64,000 nt of DNA, taken from positions 1 through 64,000 of the forward strand of contig CACCPA010000004.1 in NCBI GenBank assembly GCA_902547755.1, in the 5' to 3' direction. The stretch comes from Halieaceae bacterium (GTDB lineage Bacteria; Pseudomonadota; Gammaproteobacteria; Pseudomonadales; Halieaceae). Below the pieces are notes generated by a model. That model did not search any database and was not told the origin of the DNA. It saw nothing but the letters and a program-made list of their open reading frames with translations. A program made the translations under genes and the position numbers. Below, piece by piece: positions 16,773 to 25,992 of this stretch (the first letter of the stretch is position 1; each line of letters starts with the position of its first letter).

Positions 16773-17333
16773 ATGCAACGAATCGTGGTCGGAATCAGTG
16801 GAGCATCCGGGGTCGTGTATGGCGTCAGAGCTCTCGAAATGCTGAGAGCACTCGATATTGAAACGCATCTTGTGATGTCGAAATCGGCTGAACTTACGAT
16901 TCACTATGAACTCGATCAGTCGGCCAAGGAGGTAAAAGCCTTGGCATCTGAGGTCCACTCAGTTCGTGATGTCGGTGCATCGATTTCCAGCGGGTCATTT
17001 AAAAGTCTTGGCATGTTAATCGCGCCTTGCTCCATTAGAACGCTCGGGGAAATCACCTCTGGGGTTACCTCATCGCTTCTGACGCGTGCAGCCGATGTCG
17101 TACTGAAAGAGCGCCGTCGCCTGGTACTGATGGTTAGAGAAACGCCATTTCACCTTGGGCATTTGAACAATATGGTGGCTGCCACGGAAATGGGGGCGAT
17201 TATAGCGCCGCCACTTCCCGCGTTTTATGCAAATCCCAAGAGTTTGGATGACATTGTTAATCACAGTGTCGGTAGAGCTTTGGATTTATTTGGACTCGAC
17301 GCACCGGATACGCATCGCTGGACCGAGAGTTAA
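16773..17333 (+). CDS. ubiX: Flavin prenyltransferase UbiX
   Basis: UbiX joins dimethylallyl phosphate to reduced FMN, making the prenylated flavin used by the UbiD decarboxylase in ubiquinone synthesis. The 186 residues show the family motifs VGISGASGVVYG at 6-17, APCSIRTLGEITSGV, and VLMVRETPFHLGHLNNM with the conserved Arg and Glu. Length is normal. The next gene starts inside its stop codon (TAATG), forming a three-gene operon with an MFS exporter and a hydroxyacid dehydrogenase. That grouping is not an obvious pathway. Confidence 0.95.
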   Translation: MQRIVVGISGASGVVYGVRALEMLRALDIETHLVMSKSAELTIHYELDQSAKEVKALASEVHSVRDVGASISSGSFKSLGMLIAPCSIRTLGEITSGVTSSLLTRAADVVLKERRRLVLMVRETPFHLGHLNNMVAATEMGAIIAPPLPAFYANPKSLDDIVNHSVGRALDLFGLDAPDTHRWTES

Positions 17334-18532
17334 TGGTTTCTGACACGCCCTCGCGCCATAGCCCGCTGATATGGCTGGTCTTCCTCGTCATTGTGATCGA
17401 TTTGGTTGGGTTTGGGCTGGTCATACCCCTGCTCCCCTTCATGGCTCCCAGCTTAGGCGGCGATTCCACAGATGTTGCGTTCATCATGATTACCTACGCC
17501 TTGGGCGCAGCCTTGGTATCACCTGCCTGGGGGAAGCTTTCCGATAAGTCGGGACGGCGTCAGGCGCTTGTCCTGGCCCTGCTTTGCAGTTGTATTGCTT
17601 ACATAGTGACCGCTATGGCCGATACGCTCTGGCAGGTCTATCTTGGACGTACCCTCTCTGGCCTTGCCGCGGGCAGCTTGCCGGTAGCCACCGCATTAAT
17701 GGCTGACCTCAGTCCACCCGAGCGGCGCGCTAAGGCAATGGGCTTGGTGGGCACGGCGTTTGGTCTTGGGCTCATTGCAGGCCCAGTCCTCGGGGGGCTG
17801 TTGACGGGCGATTCGGAAAGTTTCGCGCTACCTTTTTACACCGCCGCGGTGATGTCACTTGTGGCGGCGATCTGCGCTCAAACCATGTTGCCTGCAAGGA
17901 TGTTGAAGCCTACATTGGCGCGCGCTGGTGTGACAGAGGATTCGGCTCCAGTACCGGTGCTTGGACCCAGGCAAAACAAGCTGCTACTCATGCAGTACGT
18001 AACCCACACGTGCTCGGTCAGCGCCATTATCTACCTCTTTCCACTATGGGTGGCCGATGCGTTTAGTTGGGGCCCTAAAGATGTCGGCTACTTTTTCGGC
18101 GTTGTGGGTGTCGCAATGATTACGCTTCAAGGCGGATTGCTAGCTGTACTCACCAAGCTGCTAGGCCATATGAATGTATTGCGAGTAGGTTCGGTGACAT
18201 TTGCGATCTCATTGTTTGTGGTGGCCAATGCTGAAACCACGCCTTGGATGCCCACAATGATTTTTTTCGCATTCTGCGGCTCAACCGTGTGTCTGCCGCT
18301 GTTGAATGCGATTGCCTCTGAGATTGTGAACCCAAGCCATCGCGGGCGAATGATGGGCATGACGGCATCAGCATCCTCTACAGGGCGTATCGTTGGACCG
18401 CTGTTTGCTGCGGGCCTATTGAACTCCAGCGACTTCAGCACTGCGTGGTTCGGCAGTGCACTCATGGTGCTGTTTCTGGTCACTTGGTCGTTCACGGCTG
18501 CGCGAAAATTTAATCGACTGGAGCTGAGCTGA
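17333..18532 (+). CDS. MFS transporter, DHA1/TetA-like
   Basis: A 399-residue, 12-helix major facilitator protein. Motif A appears as WGKLSDKSGRRQAL between helices 2 and 3. The drug:H+ antiporter motif C region reads GLGLIAGPVLGG in helix 5. The first helix has DLVGFGLVIPLLPF, typical of the TetA/BmR-like DHA1 group. It probably exports a small hydrophobic compound using the proton gradient; no substrate can be named. It is coupled to ubiX by a TAATG overlap and lies one base before the next gene. Confidence 0.88.
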   Translation: MVSDTPSRHSPLIWLVFLVIVIDLVGFGLVIPLLPFMAPSLGGDSTDVAFIMITYALGAALVSPAWGKLSDKSGRRQALVLALLCSCIAYIVTAMADTLWQVYLGRTLSGLAAGSLPVATALMADLSPPERRAKAMGLVGTAFGLGLIAGPVLGGLLTGDSESFALPFYTAAVMSLVAAICAQTMLPARMLKPTLARAGVTEDSAPVPVLGPRQNKLLLMQYVTHTCSVSAIIYLFPLWVADAFSWGPKDVGYFFGVVGVAMITLQGGLLAVLTKLLGHMNVLRVGSVTFAISLFVVANAETTPWMPTMIFFAFCGSTVCLPLLNAIASEIVNPSHRGRMMGMTASASSTGRIVGPLFAAGLLNSSDFSTAWFGSALMVLFLVTWSFTAARKFNRLELS

Positions 18533-18533
18533 G

Positions 18534-19487
18534 ATGAAAGTTGTCGTTACCTTTCGGATTCCAGATGTCGCAAAGCAAATGATTTCAGAGCACGCGGTGC
18601 TTCAATGCTGGGACAGCGAAGAAAGTATCCCTACCTCGACACTGATTGATTGGGCCACTGATGCCGACGCTATCCTGACTACCTTGACCTGTTCCATTGG
18701 CAGTAAGGTGCTGGCACTCGCTCCACAGCTGAAAATTATCTCAACCGTTTCGGTAGGTGTTGATCACATCGACGTTGATACGGCGGCGAAGCGTGGTGTC
18801 ATTATCGGACACACGCCCGGGGTGCTGACTGATAGTACGGCGGACCTTACGATCGCGCTCATGTTAGGCGTGGGGCGACGTGTTGCAGAGGGTGACGCGC
18901 TGATCCGATCCGGTGCTTGGAGTGATGGTTGGAAGCCTAATTTACTCCTGGGCACTGATCTCAGTAGGGCAACGGTTGGCCTTATTGGACTCGGTCCCAT
19001 CGGGCAAGCGGTTGCCGCCCGATTGAAAGGCTTTGGGTGCCGGGTTATTGCCTCGAATCGCACAATGCGATCGGTTGAGGGCATAGACCGTGTCGATCGC
19101 GACACACTGCTTTCAACCGCTGACATTGTCTCGTTGCACACTGCGCTGACACCAGAAACATCGGGGATGATCGGTCGGCGAGAACTCGCATTGATGCAAG
19201 ATGGCGCAATGCTGATTAATACCGCGCGCGGTGCTCTCGTCGATGAAGCAGCGCTGGTTGCTGAGATTAAGTCCGGACGGTTACGGGCTGGTTTAGACGT
19301 TTATGCTGAGGAACCCTTGCCCCTGAACAGTGAACTTCGTGAACTCCCGGGTTGCGTATTGCTGCCGCATGTTGGCAGTGCAACCGAGCGTACCCGACGC
19401 GCCATGTTCGAGCTTGCGCTCGCCAACTTATTTGCTGGCTTGCAGGGCCGCGATTTACCCGCCCGCTTGTCACCGCCTGAACTATGA
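18534..19487 (+). CDS. D-2-hydroxyacid dehydrogenase (glyoxylate/hydroxypyruvate reductase-like)
   Basis: A 317-residue NAD(P)-dependent dehydrogenase. The Rossmann motif is GLIGLGPIGQAVAARL at about 144-159. The catalytic triad of the family is visible as R in NTARGALVDE, E in YAEEPLP and H in LLPHVGSAT. The S-V-G-V-D-H segment in the substrate domain fits glyoxylate/hydroxypyruvate reductases (GhrB/GyaR), but related enzymes act on other 2-keto acids. It starts one base after the MFS stop and ends the ubiX operon. Confidence 0.9.
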   Translation: MKVVVTFRIPDVAKQMISEHAVLQCWDSEESIPTSTLIDWATDADAILTTLTCSIGSKVLALAPQLKIISTVSVGVDHIDVDTAAKRGVIIGHTPGVLTDSTADLTIALMLGVGRRVAEGDALIRSGAWSDGWKPNLLLGTDLSRATVGLIGLGPIGQAVAARLKGFGCRVIASNRTMRSVEGIDRVDRDTLLSTADIVSLHTALTPETSGMIGRRELALMQDGAMLINTARGALVDEAALVAEIKSGRLRAGLDVYAEEPLPLNSELRELPGCVLLPHVGSATERTRRAMFELALANLFAGLQGRDLPARLSPPEL

Positions 19488-19593
19488 CCTGCTAACAAAG
19501 CGGCAGCTTTCCGGTTCTGGCTTGTAATTGCCATTTTGGGCAATGCCACCGGCGATCTTGGTGTATTGCCTTGCCGAGGGCTGGCGGTGCGGT

Positions 19594-20349
19594 CTAGGAG
19601 AAAAACAACAGCTTGATGATCATCGCAATGATGGCGATCGTCAGCACCCGGCGAATGAGTTGCTCGCCGTGTGAAAGTGTTAATCGGGCGCCGACCAATC
19701 CGCCAGCAACATTCCCTATGGCGGCGATAGCGCCAACCAACCAGAGAACCTCACTAGTAGCAGCAAATACGAACACGGCCAACAAGGTGTAGGTAAAGAT
19801 GATGAAGACCTTGAGGATGTTAGTATCCACAAGGCTCAGGCCCATTACCCTGTGCATAATCGGCAAGACGACAAAGCCCATTCCTATTTGAATGAAGCCA
19901 CCCCAAAATCCCGCGACGGCCATTAACACGTGGCCGAGGCGAAGGTTTTTTGGCTCGTTATCAGCATCACTTTGCTTATTGGCTTGGGGTGCCTGCATCA
20001 AGATCAAAACGGCCACCATGACAATGGCCAAGAGACCTTCGAACTGCTCATTATTTAGTTTCGTACTGAGCCAAGCGCCCAGTAGTGCCGGTGGAATAGC
20101 CACCAAGGTCAAGGTAACGCAAAGCTTGGCGTGGGGCACACCGTGGCGCAGGTAGGTGACGATAGCGGAGGCATTATGTGCAACGATAGTGATGCGATTT
20201 GTGGCATTGGCAACGGGTCCAGGCATGCCTAAAAACATCATGATGGGCACGGTCAGGATTGAGCCACCACCTGCCATGACATTGACGAGACCGGCACCAA
20301 AGCCAGCGACAATCAGGACAACGATTTCCCACCAAACTAAGTCCATCAT
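19594..20349 (-). CDS. TSUP family (TauE/SafE-like) membrane permease
   Basis: A 251-residue inner-membrane protein with about eight helices in two similar halves. The first begins GAGLVNVMAGGGSILTVPIM, the hallmark of the TSUP (TauE/SafE/YfcA) family, and the second has GFWGGFIQIGMGFVVLPIM. Members export or import sulfite, sulfoacetate or related organosulfur anions; the substrate here is unknown. Its ATG overlaps the gor stop (TAATG), so it is coupled to glutathione reductase, consistent with a thiol or sulfur role. Confidence 0.88.
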   Translation of the reverse strand: MMDLVWWEIVVLIVAGFGAGLVNVMAGGGSILTVPIMMFLGMPGPVANATNRITIVAHNASAIVTYLRHGVPHAKLCVTLTLVAIPPALLGAWLSTKLNNEQFEGLLAIVMVAVLILMQAPQANKQSDADNEPKNLRLGHVLMAVAGFWGGFIQIGMGFVVLPIMHRVMGLSLVDTNILKVFIIFTYTLLAVFVFAATSEVLWLVGAIAAIGNVAGGLVGARLTLSHGEQLIRRVLTIAIIAMIIKLLFFS

Positions 20350-21710
20350 TAGCTGGGGGTCCTCATCGTCACGAACTCTTCTGCCGCCGTTGGGTGAATC
20401 CCCACCGTGCTATCAAAGTGTGCTTTGGTCGCGCCGGCCTTCATTGCGACGGCCATACCCTGACAAATCTCGCCCGCGTCAGGGCCCACCATATGTAAAC
20501 CTACGACCCGATCTGTCGATTTATCGACGATCAACTTCATTAAGGTCCGTTCGTCGCGCCCACTCAAGGTGTGTTTCATGGGTTTGAAGTCCGATTTGAA
20601 GATCTGAAGCTCGAGTCCCAAGTCTCGCGCTGCTTCTTCGGTCAGCCCGACCGTGCCAATGTTCGGCTGACAGAACACGGCGGTAGGGATGAATTCGTAG
20701 TCCATGATTTTTGAATCGTTCCCAAACTGGGTGTGAGCAAATGCCATGGCTTGGGCTATTGCGACTGGCGTGAGCTGAGGGCCGCCTGTCATATCACCTA
20801 AGGCAAAAATGCTGGGCTCTTCGGTTTGGAATTGCGCGTTGGCTTTCACGTACCCTCTGCTATCTAGCGTAACCTTGGTGTGTTCCAGACCCAGGCCTTC
20901 AATGTTAGGGTGGCGGCCGGTCGCACACAGCACCGTATCCACAACCAGTGTGCTGCCATCGGTCAGTGTTGCCTGATAGCCATCGTTGACCGCGGTCAAC
21001 GATTCGATATTGGTGTTAAAGCGAAGGTCAACGCCGGTCTTGCGAATCTCTTCGGCGGCAAAGCTGCGGATATCACCGTCGAATCCGCGCATGAAGAGGT
21101 CGCCCCGGTAGAGCTGGGTTACCCCTGACCCCAGGCCGTTAAAGATACCTGCGAATTCGGTGGCGATGTAGCCGCCGCCGATCACCAAAAGGCGCTCGGG
21201 GAACGATTCCAAGTCAAATATTTCATTGGAGGTAATGGCGTGTTCATTGCCGGGAAAGTTCGGTTTCGTAGGCCATGACCCGGTTGCTAATAGGATTTTA
21301 TCGGCACGGTATTGAGTCCCATTGACCTCGATGGTGTGCGCGTCGATTAAGCGTGCCATTCCATCTAGCGTCGTGGCCCCTGAGCCGTCGAGTAGGCGCT
21401 CGTAAATACTGTTCAGTCGACTTACTTCACGAGATTTATTGTCGCGAAGCGTTGCCCAGTCAAAGGTACTGTTACCTACCTGCCATCCGAAGCCGGCAGC
21501 GTCTTTAAAAGCCTTGCTGAATTCACTGCCGTAAACGTAAAGCTTCTTTGGAACGCAGCCAACGTTGACACAGGTGCCTCCCAAATAAAGCCCTTCCGCT
21601 ACGATGACTTTTGCACCCAAGCTGGTGGCAACACGTGAGGCCCTGACGCCGCCTGAGCCAGCGCCAATGACAAATAAATCGCAACTGGTATCCTTATGAC
21701 TTTCCGGCAT
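20349..21710 (-). CDS. gor: Glutathione-disulfide reductase
   Basis: A 453-residue FAD flavoprotein that reduces oxidised glutathione with NADPH. It shows the FAD dinucleotide motif FVIGAGSGGVRASR, the redox-active disulfide GGTCVNVGCVPKKL (about 45-58), the NAD(P) motif VIGGGYIATEFA, and the C-terminal catalytic His-Glu in GIHPTAAEEFVTMR. The SGGVRA sequence after the FAD loop and the CVNVGCVPKK disulfide are typical of gor rather than dihydrolipoamide dehydrogenase. It is transcribed with the downstream TSUP permease and divergent from the DUF481 gene. Confidence 0.95.
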   Translation of the reverse strand: MPESHKDTSCDLFVIGAGSGGVRASRVATSLGAKVIVAEGLYLGGTCVNVGCVPKKLYVYGSEFSKAFKDAAGFGWQVGNSTFDWATLRDNKSREVSRLNSIYERLLDGSGATTLDGMARLIDAHTIEVNGTQYRADKILLATGSWPTKPNFPGNEHAITSNEIFDLESFPERLLVIGGGYIATEFAGIFNGLGSGVTQLYRGDLFMRGFDGDIRSFAAEEIRKTGVDLRFNTNIESLTAVNDGYQATLTDGSTLVVDTVLCATGRHPNIEGLGLEHTKVTLDSRGYVKANAQFQTEEPSIFALGDMTGGPQLTPVAIAQAMAFAHTQFGNDSKIMDYEFIPTAVFCQPNIGTVGLTEEAARDLGLELQIFKSDFKPMKHTLSGRDERTLMKLIVDKSTDRVVGLHMVGPDAGEICQGMAVAMKAGATKAHFDSTVGIHPTAAEEFVTMRTPS

Positions 21711-21835
21711 GTTGGGCGCTCCGCGTTAGGTTTTAGCGTAGAGAGTGGCTCAGGTTCTCGATGACTCTAATGCAGACCCACCGAATGATGATTGTACCGC
21801 GATACACAGATCGATCTCTCGATTGGTCGTTAAGA

Positions 21836-22915
21836 ATGACCTTTTTCTTAGGTTTCTGTCTGACGGCTCTAATTTTGTCTCCGACCGTAAACGCGCTTAC
21901 CAATGCACGCATTGTGCTCCACGATGGCTCGTCTATTGTCGCCGATATCGTCGATTATCGAGGTGATCAAATCACACTATCTACAAGCTTTAGCCGCGAC
22001 TTAAAAATCGACACGGCTCTAATCAAGGATATTCAGGCGTCTGCCGATGATCGAGAGGTGTCGACCCTGCTGTTAAAAGATGGTCGGCGCGTCGAAACCG
22101 CACCAATGATGGTCACCTCCGGGATCATGGCCCTGTCCGATGGTGAAATTATTAAGTTGGCCGACGTCGACAAGCTCAACCCTGAGCCGTGGGAGATGGG
22201 ACAAGGTTATGCCTGGGAGGGCTTAGCGTCCGCCGCATTTACCTTTGCACGCGGTAATACCGACTCCGATCAACTCGATGTTGCAGTTAATACGCAGTTT
22301 GATAGTACGCGTGATCGAATCACCTTGCGGGCAAATATCGAGCAGGATACCTCTGTTGTCTCCGTCCAGACGGAAGGCAATGGAGGCACCAACGAAATAG
22401 TGCGTTCGCGTGAGCCCTATGCCGACAATTGGCAGGTGGTGACCAAGTACGACTATTACCTCGAGGATTGGACTAATCACTACCTTGGGGTCAACGCATC
22501 GGTAGAGGCCGACAAATTTGCCGACATTCGGATGCGAAGTTATCTCGGTCCTTATTACGGGCGAAAGTTATTTGATGGTGCCTGGGGCAAGCTTGATGGC
22601 GAACTTGGATTTGTCTGGGTGGATACCGATTTCTTCAACGCGCAAGACACAGAGTATCTAGGTGCTAACTGGAACGTCACGGGAGAAAGCGAAATCCTGG
22701 GTGGCGACTCAAAGGTATACTTGACGCACGTTGGTATTTTGAACGTCAGTGACGACAACAGTGTCATCCTGGATACCACTATTGGCTTCGGTTTCCCTTT
22801 CTTTTTTGGTCTTGAGGCCGCCGCGGAGTTCACTGTCGATTACGATGGCGCAGCCGCGGCAGGGAAAAAAGCAATTGATCAATCCTATAACTTGAGAGTT
22901 GGCTATAGTTGGTAA
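21836..22915 (+). CDS. DUF481 outer-membrane barrel protein (YdiY-like)
   Basis: About 359 residues from the ATG at 21836, giving a clean signal peptide (MTFFLGFCLTALILSPTVNA). An upstream ATG would add 25 non-signal residues and is less likely. After a small SH3-like strand region (ARIVLHDGSSIVADIVDYRGDQITLST) comes the DUF481 barrel with alternating aromatic strands, ending YNLRVGYSW with the terminal aromatic typical of outer-membrane proteins. E. coli YdiY belongs to this family; its physiological role is unclear. It precedes the RNase J-like gene by 24 bases. Confidence 0.8.
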   Translation: MTFFLGFCLTALILSPTVNALTNARIVLHDGSSIVADIVDYRGDQITLSTSFSRDLKIDTALIKDIQASADDREVSTLLLKDGRRVETAPMMVTSGIMALSDGEIIKLADVDKLNPEPWEMGQGYAWEGLASAAFTFARGNTDSDQLDVAVNTQFDSTRDRITLRANIEQDTSVVSVQTEGNGGTNEIVRSREPYADNWQVVTKYDYYLEDWTNHYLGVNASVEADKFADIRMRSYLGPYYGRKLFDGAWGKLDGELGFVWVDTDFFNAQDTEYLGANWNVTGESEILGGDSKVYLTHVGILNVSDDNSVILDTTIGFGFPFFFGLEAAAEFTVDYDGAAAAGKKAIDQSYNLRVGYSW

Positions 22916-22939
22916 CCCACTAGCCCGCAGGCCGTCCTT

Positions 22940-24310
22940 TTGAGCAACGACACGTCACCGATTTCTTTCCTGCCACTGGGTGGCTGCGGCGAGATCGGCA
23001 TGAATCTAAATCTGTTTTCGTCTCAGGGTCGCTGGTTGATGGTGGACTGTGGTATCACGTTTGAGCAAGCGAGTGAGGATCACCGCGGCAGGCCCTCTAT
23101 TCAGATGCCGGATCCAACCTTCATATCGAGTCAGCGTGATCAGTTGGACGGCTTGGTGGTGACGCACGCGCACGAGGATCATTTCGGCGCTATCCCCTAT
23201 TTATGGCAGGAGCTTCAGTGTCCTGTTTACGCGACGCCCTTTGCCGCAGCCGTCCTTCGAAAAAAAGCGGCCTGGCGAGGCGCACCTCCACCTGCGCCAT
23301 TGATCGAGGTTTTGCCAGGTGACACTCATACTATTGGTTCGTTCGACGTTACCTGGCTGCCCGTAACGCACTCGACCCCTGAAACCTGCGCACTACTACT
23401 GGAGTCGCAGGGTACCCGGATCCTACATACCGCTGACTGGAAAATAGATGCGCGACCTGTCATTGGATCGCCTTGGTCGCCCAGTACCTGGAAGGCCCTC
23501 GCTGCAAAGGGTATCGATGCCGTCATTTGTGATTCAACGAATGCCACAACCCCCGGCAGATCGCCGACCGAGGGTGAGGTTGGCGATGCTTTGGTAAAAC
23601 TAGTCACATCATTGAAGGGGCGGGTCGTCGTTGCCTGTTTCGCCAGCAATGTTGCCCGGGTCCAAAGCGTATTTCGTGCGGCCCACGTCTCCGAGCGTCG
23701 TGTCGGATTATTGGGGCGCGCGCTGGATATTATGGTGCGATCTGCCAAGCATTCGGGTGTATTCGAGCCGAAGGTGCCGATCATTGATGCCGAGCACTTG
23801 GGGTACCTGCCTGAGAGTGAAGTGCTGGCTGTCGCTACCGGCACTCAAGGCGAGATTGGCGCAGCGCTTCACAGATTGATGATGGACACACATCCACATC
23901 TCTCGTTGGGCGAGGGTGATACCGTGATCTTCTCGTCGAAAACCATTCCCGGAAACGAGGAGTCGGTACAACGGTTGATCGAAGGTTTGAAGGATCGTGG
24001 CGTGAGCGTGATCCATGCGGATGATGCCGCGACCACGCTCCATGCATCGGGACACCCCTGCCAGGATGAGCTAAAAGACCTTTATGAAACCTTGAAGCCT
24101 CGGCTAAGCATTCCCGTCCATGGTGAAAAGCGTCACATGGAGGCCAACGCCACTATCGCCCGGGAAAGCGGTGTCCCAGTAACCTTTACAGGTAATAACG
24201 GAGACCTGTTCTATCTAACCCCATCGCCGGGTGTCCGCCGCAAGTGGGCGCCTGTGGGGAGATTGCAGGTTGATGAGAAGGCGAGAAAGTTGGAGCGCAT
24301 TGCGAGCTAA
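22940..24310 (+). CDS. RNase J-like beta-CASP metallo-hydrolase
   Basis: A 456-residue ribonuclease J-type protein. The metallo-beta-lactamase zinc motif HAHEDH is in VVTHAHEDHFGAIPYL (about 75-90), with a further His in LPVTHST and Asp in LHTADWKID. The beta-CASP part has motif A CDSTN, then SSKTIPGNE, ASGHP, and IPVHGEKRHM. It opens with FLPLGGCGEIGMN, as RNase J does. It lacks most of the C-terminal domain of the ~555-residue enzymes. The start is TTG at 22940 with no strong ribosome site. RNA hydrolase activity is likely; RNase J is uncommon in bacteria that rely on RNase E. Confidence 0.85.
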   Translation: MSNDTSPISFLPLGGCGEIGMNLNLFSSQGRWLMVDCGITFEQASEDHRGRPSIQMPDPTFISSQRDQLDGLVVTHAHEDHFGAIPYLWQELQCPVYATPFAAAVLRKKAAWRGAPPPAPLIEVLPGDTHTIGSFDVTWLPVTHSTPETCALLLESQGTRILHTADWKIDARPVIGSPWSPSTWKALAAKGIDAVICDSTNATTPGRSPTEGEVGDALVKLVTSLKGRVVVACFASNVARVQSVFRAAHVSERRVGLLGRALDIMVRSAKHSGVFEPKVPIIDAEHLGYLPESEVLAVATGTQGEIGAALHRLMMDTHPHLSLGEGDTVIFSSKTIPGNEESVQRLIEGLKDRGVSVIHADDAATTLHASGHPCQDELKDLYETLKPRLSIPVHGEKRHMEANATIARESGVPVTFTGNNGDLFYLTPSPGVRRKWAPVGRLQVDEKARKLERIAS

Positions 24311-24331
24311 CTGGCGCCCCACCTATCTATC

Positions 24332-25417
24332 TTAGTCTGCGCCTTGGCTGACTCGAATGACCTTTCCGCCGGCTTCATCGATGACGGCGACCGATCCATC
24401 GCTGAGAGCCCGGACATCGCGAACACGTGCCTCAAGTTCGGGGAATGGCTCACTTAACACAGGTGACTCTCCTGACACATCAACCGCGACTACCTTTTTG
24501 GCCTTGAGTCCACCGACGAGTAACTTACCAGTGAGGCTTGGAATGGCTGAACTTGTGTACAGCGCGAGACCCGATGTCGCGATACTGGGCACCCAATAGG
24601 TGACTGGTTGCTCCATGCCGGGTGCTTCAGTAAAGGGAGAGATAATAGCGCCCGAGTAGTCGACACCGTGGGTAATCGCCGGCCAGCCATAGTTCTTGCC
24701 GGCTTCAATGCGATTGAGCTCATCCCCACCTTTAGGTCCGTGCTCGGTCATCCAGATTGACTGCGTTGCTGCATCGACGATCAACCCTTGCGGGTTTCGG
24801 TGGCCGTAGCTGTAGACGAAAGGCGCATCTGGAAACGGATTATCGGCAGGCGCCTCACCGGTTTCGGTCATGCGTAGCAATTTTCCGAGCTGGCTGCCTG
24901 TTTTCTGGGCATCTTCACGTAAGGTGTAGCCTTCACCTACCGATAGTAGAATGGTGCCATCGGCCAAGAAGGCCATACGGCCCCCGAAGTGACCACCTCC
25001 GCGCTTGGTTGGGCTGACCTCGAAGATAACGGTGACATTGGTCAGGGCGTTTCCATCGAGGATTCCTCGCGCCACGGTCGTTTGATTACTGTCTTCTGAC
25101 CCTGCGGCGTAGGTGAGAAAAACGGTGTTGTTAGCAGCGAAGTTGGGGTGAAGCACAACATCGAAAAGCCCGCCCTGTCGTTTGGCAAAGACTTCAGGTA
25201 CGCCTGTGACTGCCGCCATCTCCCCTGAGGGTGCCACGCGCTTGATGCTTCCCGGGCGCTCGGTTACCAGGAACCCTCCATCAGGGAGTTCTGCGACCGA
25301 CCAAGGCGTGTCTAGACCCTCGGCAATGGTTTCCATCTTTAGTGTAGCGAGTGATATCGAGCTCGCACTGCAAAGCGCGGATACGAGCAAGGCTTTAAAA
25401 GAAAGGCGTGAAAACAT
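24332..25417 (-). CDS. PQQ-dependent aldose sugar dehydrogenase family protein (YliI-like)
   Basis: A 361-residue periplasmic protein with a signal peptide (LLVSALCSASSISLA, cleavage about 24). The rest is a six-bladed beta-propeller of the soluble glucose dehydrogenase/YliI family. Hallmarks are GLDTPWSVAELPDGGFLVTERPG, GGRMAFLADGTILLSVGEG, and TEHGPKGGDELNRIEAGKNYGWP, which contains PQQ/calcium ligands. It would oxidise sugars and pass electrons to the respiratory chain if PQQ is available. No PQQ synthesis gene lies in the window. It converges with the RNase J-like gene. Confidence 0.88.
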   Translation of the reverse strand: MFSRLSFKALLVSALCSASSISLATLKMETIAEGLDTPWSVAELPDGGFLVTERPGSIKRVAPSGEMAAVTGVPEVFAKRQGGLFDVVLHPNFAANNTVFLTYAAGSEDSNQTTVARGILDGNALTNVTVIFEVSPTKRGGGHFGGRMAFLADGTILLSVGEGYTLREDAQKTGSQLGKLLRMTETGEAPADNPFPDAPFVYSYGHRNPQGLIVDAATQSIWMTEHGPKGGDELNRIEAGKNYGWPAITHGVDYSGAIISPFTEAPGMEQPVTYWVPSIATSGLALYTSSAIPSLTGKLLVGGLKAKKVVAVDVSGESPVLSEPFPELEARVRDVRALSDGSVAVIDEAGGKVIRVSQGAD

Positions 25418-25486
25418 GAGGCGTCTTCCTAAACTGGATTATCGGCCGACTATAGCGCAAGATTCCCGCGCCTGTGGAGTGAAGAA

Positions 25487-25954
25487 TTGGATGTTGATAT
25501 GAGGTGGGTGATAAATCTGCTGGTGGCAGTTTCGGTTGGTTACGGCCTGAGCATTGTGATCAATGCATCGGTGAGTGCATCGACCTTGGTTGGTTTTGGT
25601 ATTGAGGTCAGCCTATCAGACCGGCTGGACATGATTTCCAAGGATTGGGTGGGTCTGGGGACCATTTATCTGCCCCTGTACCTCATATTACATGCCATCT
25701 GCTTTTGGTTGCTGGGCCTTGTACTTCGGAATAGGGCGGTGACAACAGTTATCGCGCGGGTAACGTATGCGGTAATTGGCGCACTGTCGCTAATGGCATT
25801 CTATCTAAGCTTCGATGCGGTGATGGGGTCGGGTGGTGTGGTTGTCGCCTCGACCCGAACAATGGCGGGACTGTTTGCACATGCCGCAACAGGAGCGGTC
25901 TCGGGCTTCTTATTCCAGTTGTTAAATCACGGGCCCAACAGTCAGTCGGATTAA
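25487..25954 (+). CDS. Small membrane protein, function unknown
   Basis: A 155-residue protein with four predicted membrane segments (about 6-28, 55-80, 88-110 and 120-147). The TTG start at 25487 is favoured because GGAG lies 7 bases upstream; an ATG four codons later lacks that spacing. I do not recognise the family; the pattern of short loops and Gly/Ala-rich helices gives no functional motif. It stands alone between two minus-strand genes. Confidence 0.65.
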   Translation: MDVDMRWVINLLVAVSVGYGLSIVINASVSASTLVGFGIEVSLSDRLDMISKDWVGLGTIYLPLYLILHAICFWLLGLVLRNRAVTTVIARVTYAVIGALSLMAFYLSFDAVMGSGGVVVASTRTMAGLFAHAATGAVSGFLFQLLNHGPNSQSD

Positions 25955-25992
25955 CCGGCTGTGGAGCTACTAGCACAGAATGCTATCCTGGC

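Noticed and set aside
23326-23844. 172-residue minus-strand open frame
   Set aside because: It is antisense to the conserved core of the RNase J-like gene and shows Ser/Thr-rich shadow composition only.
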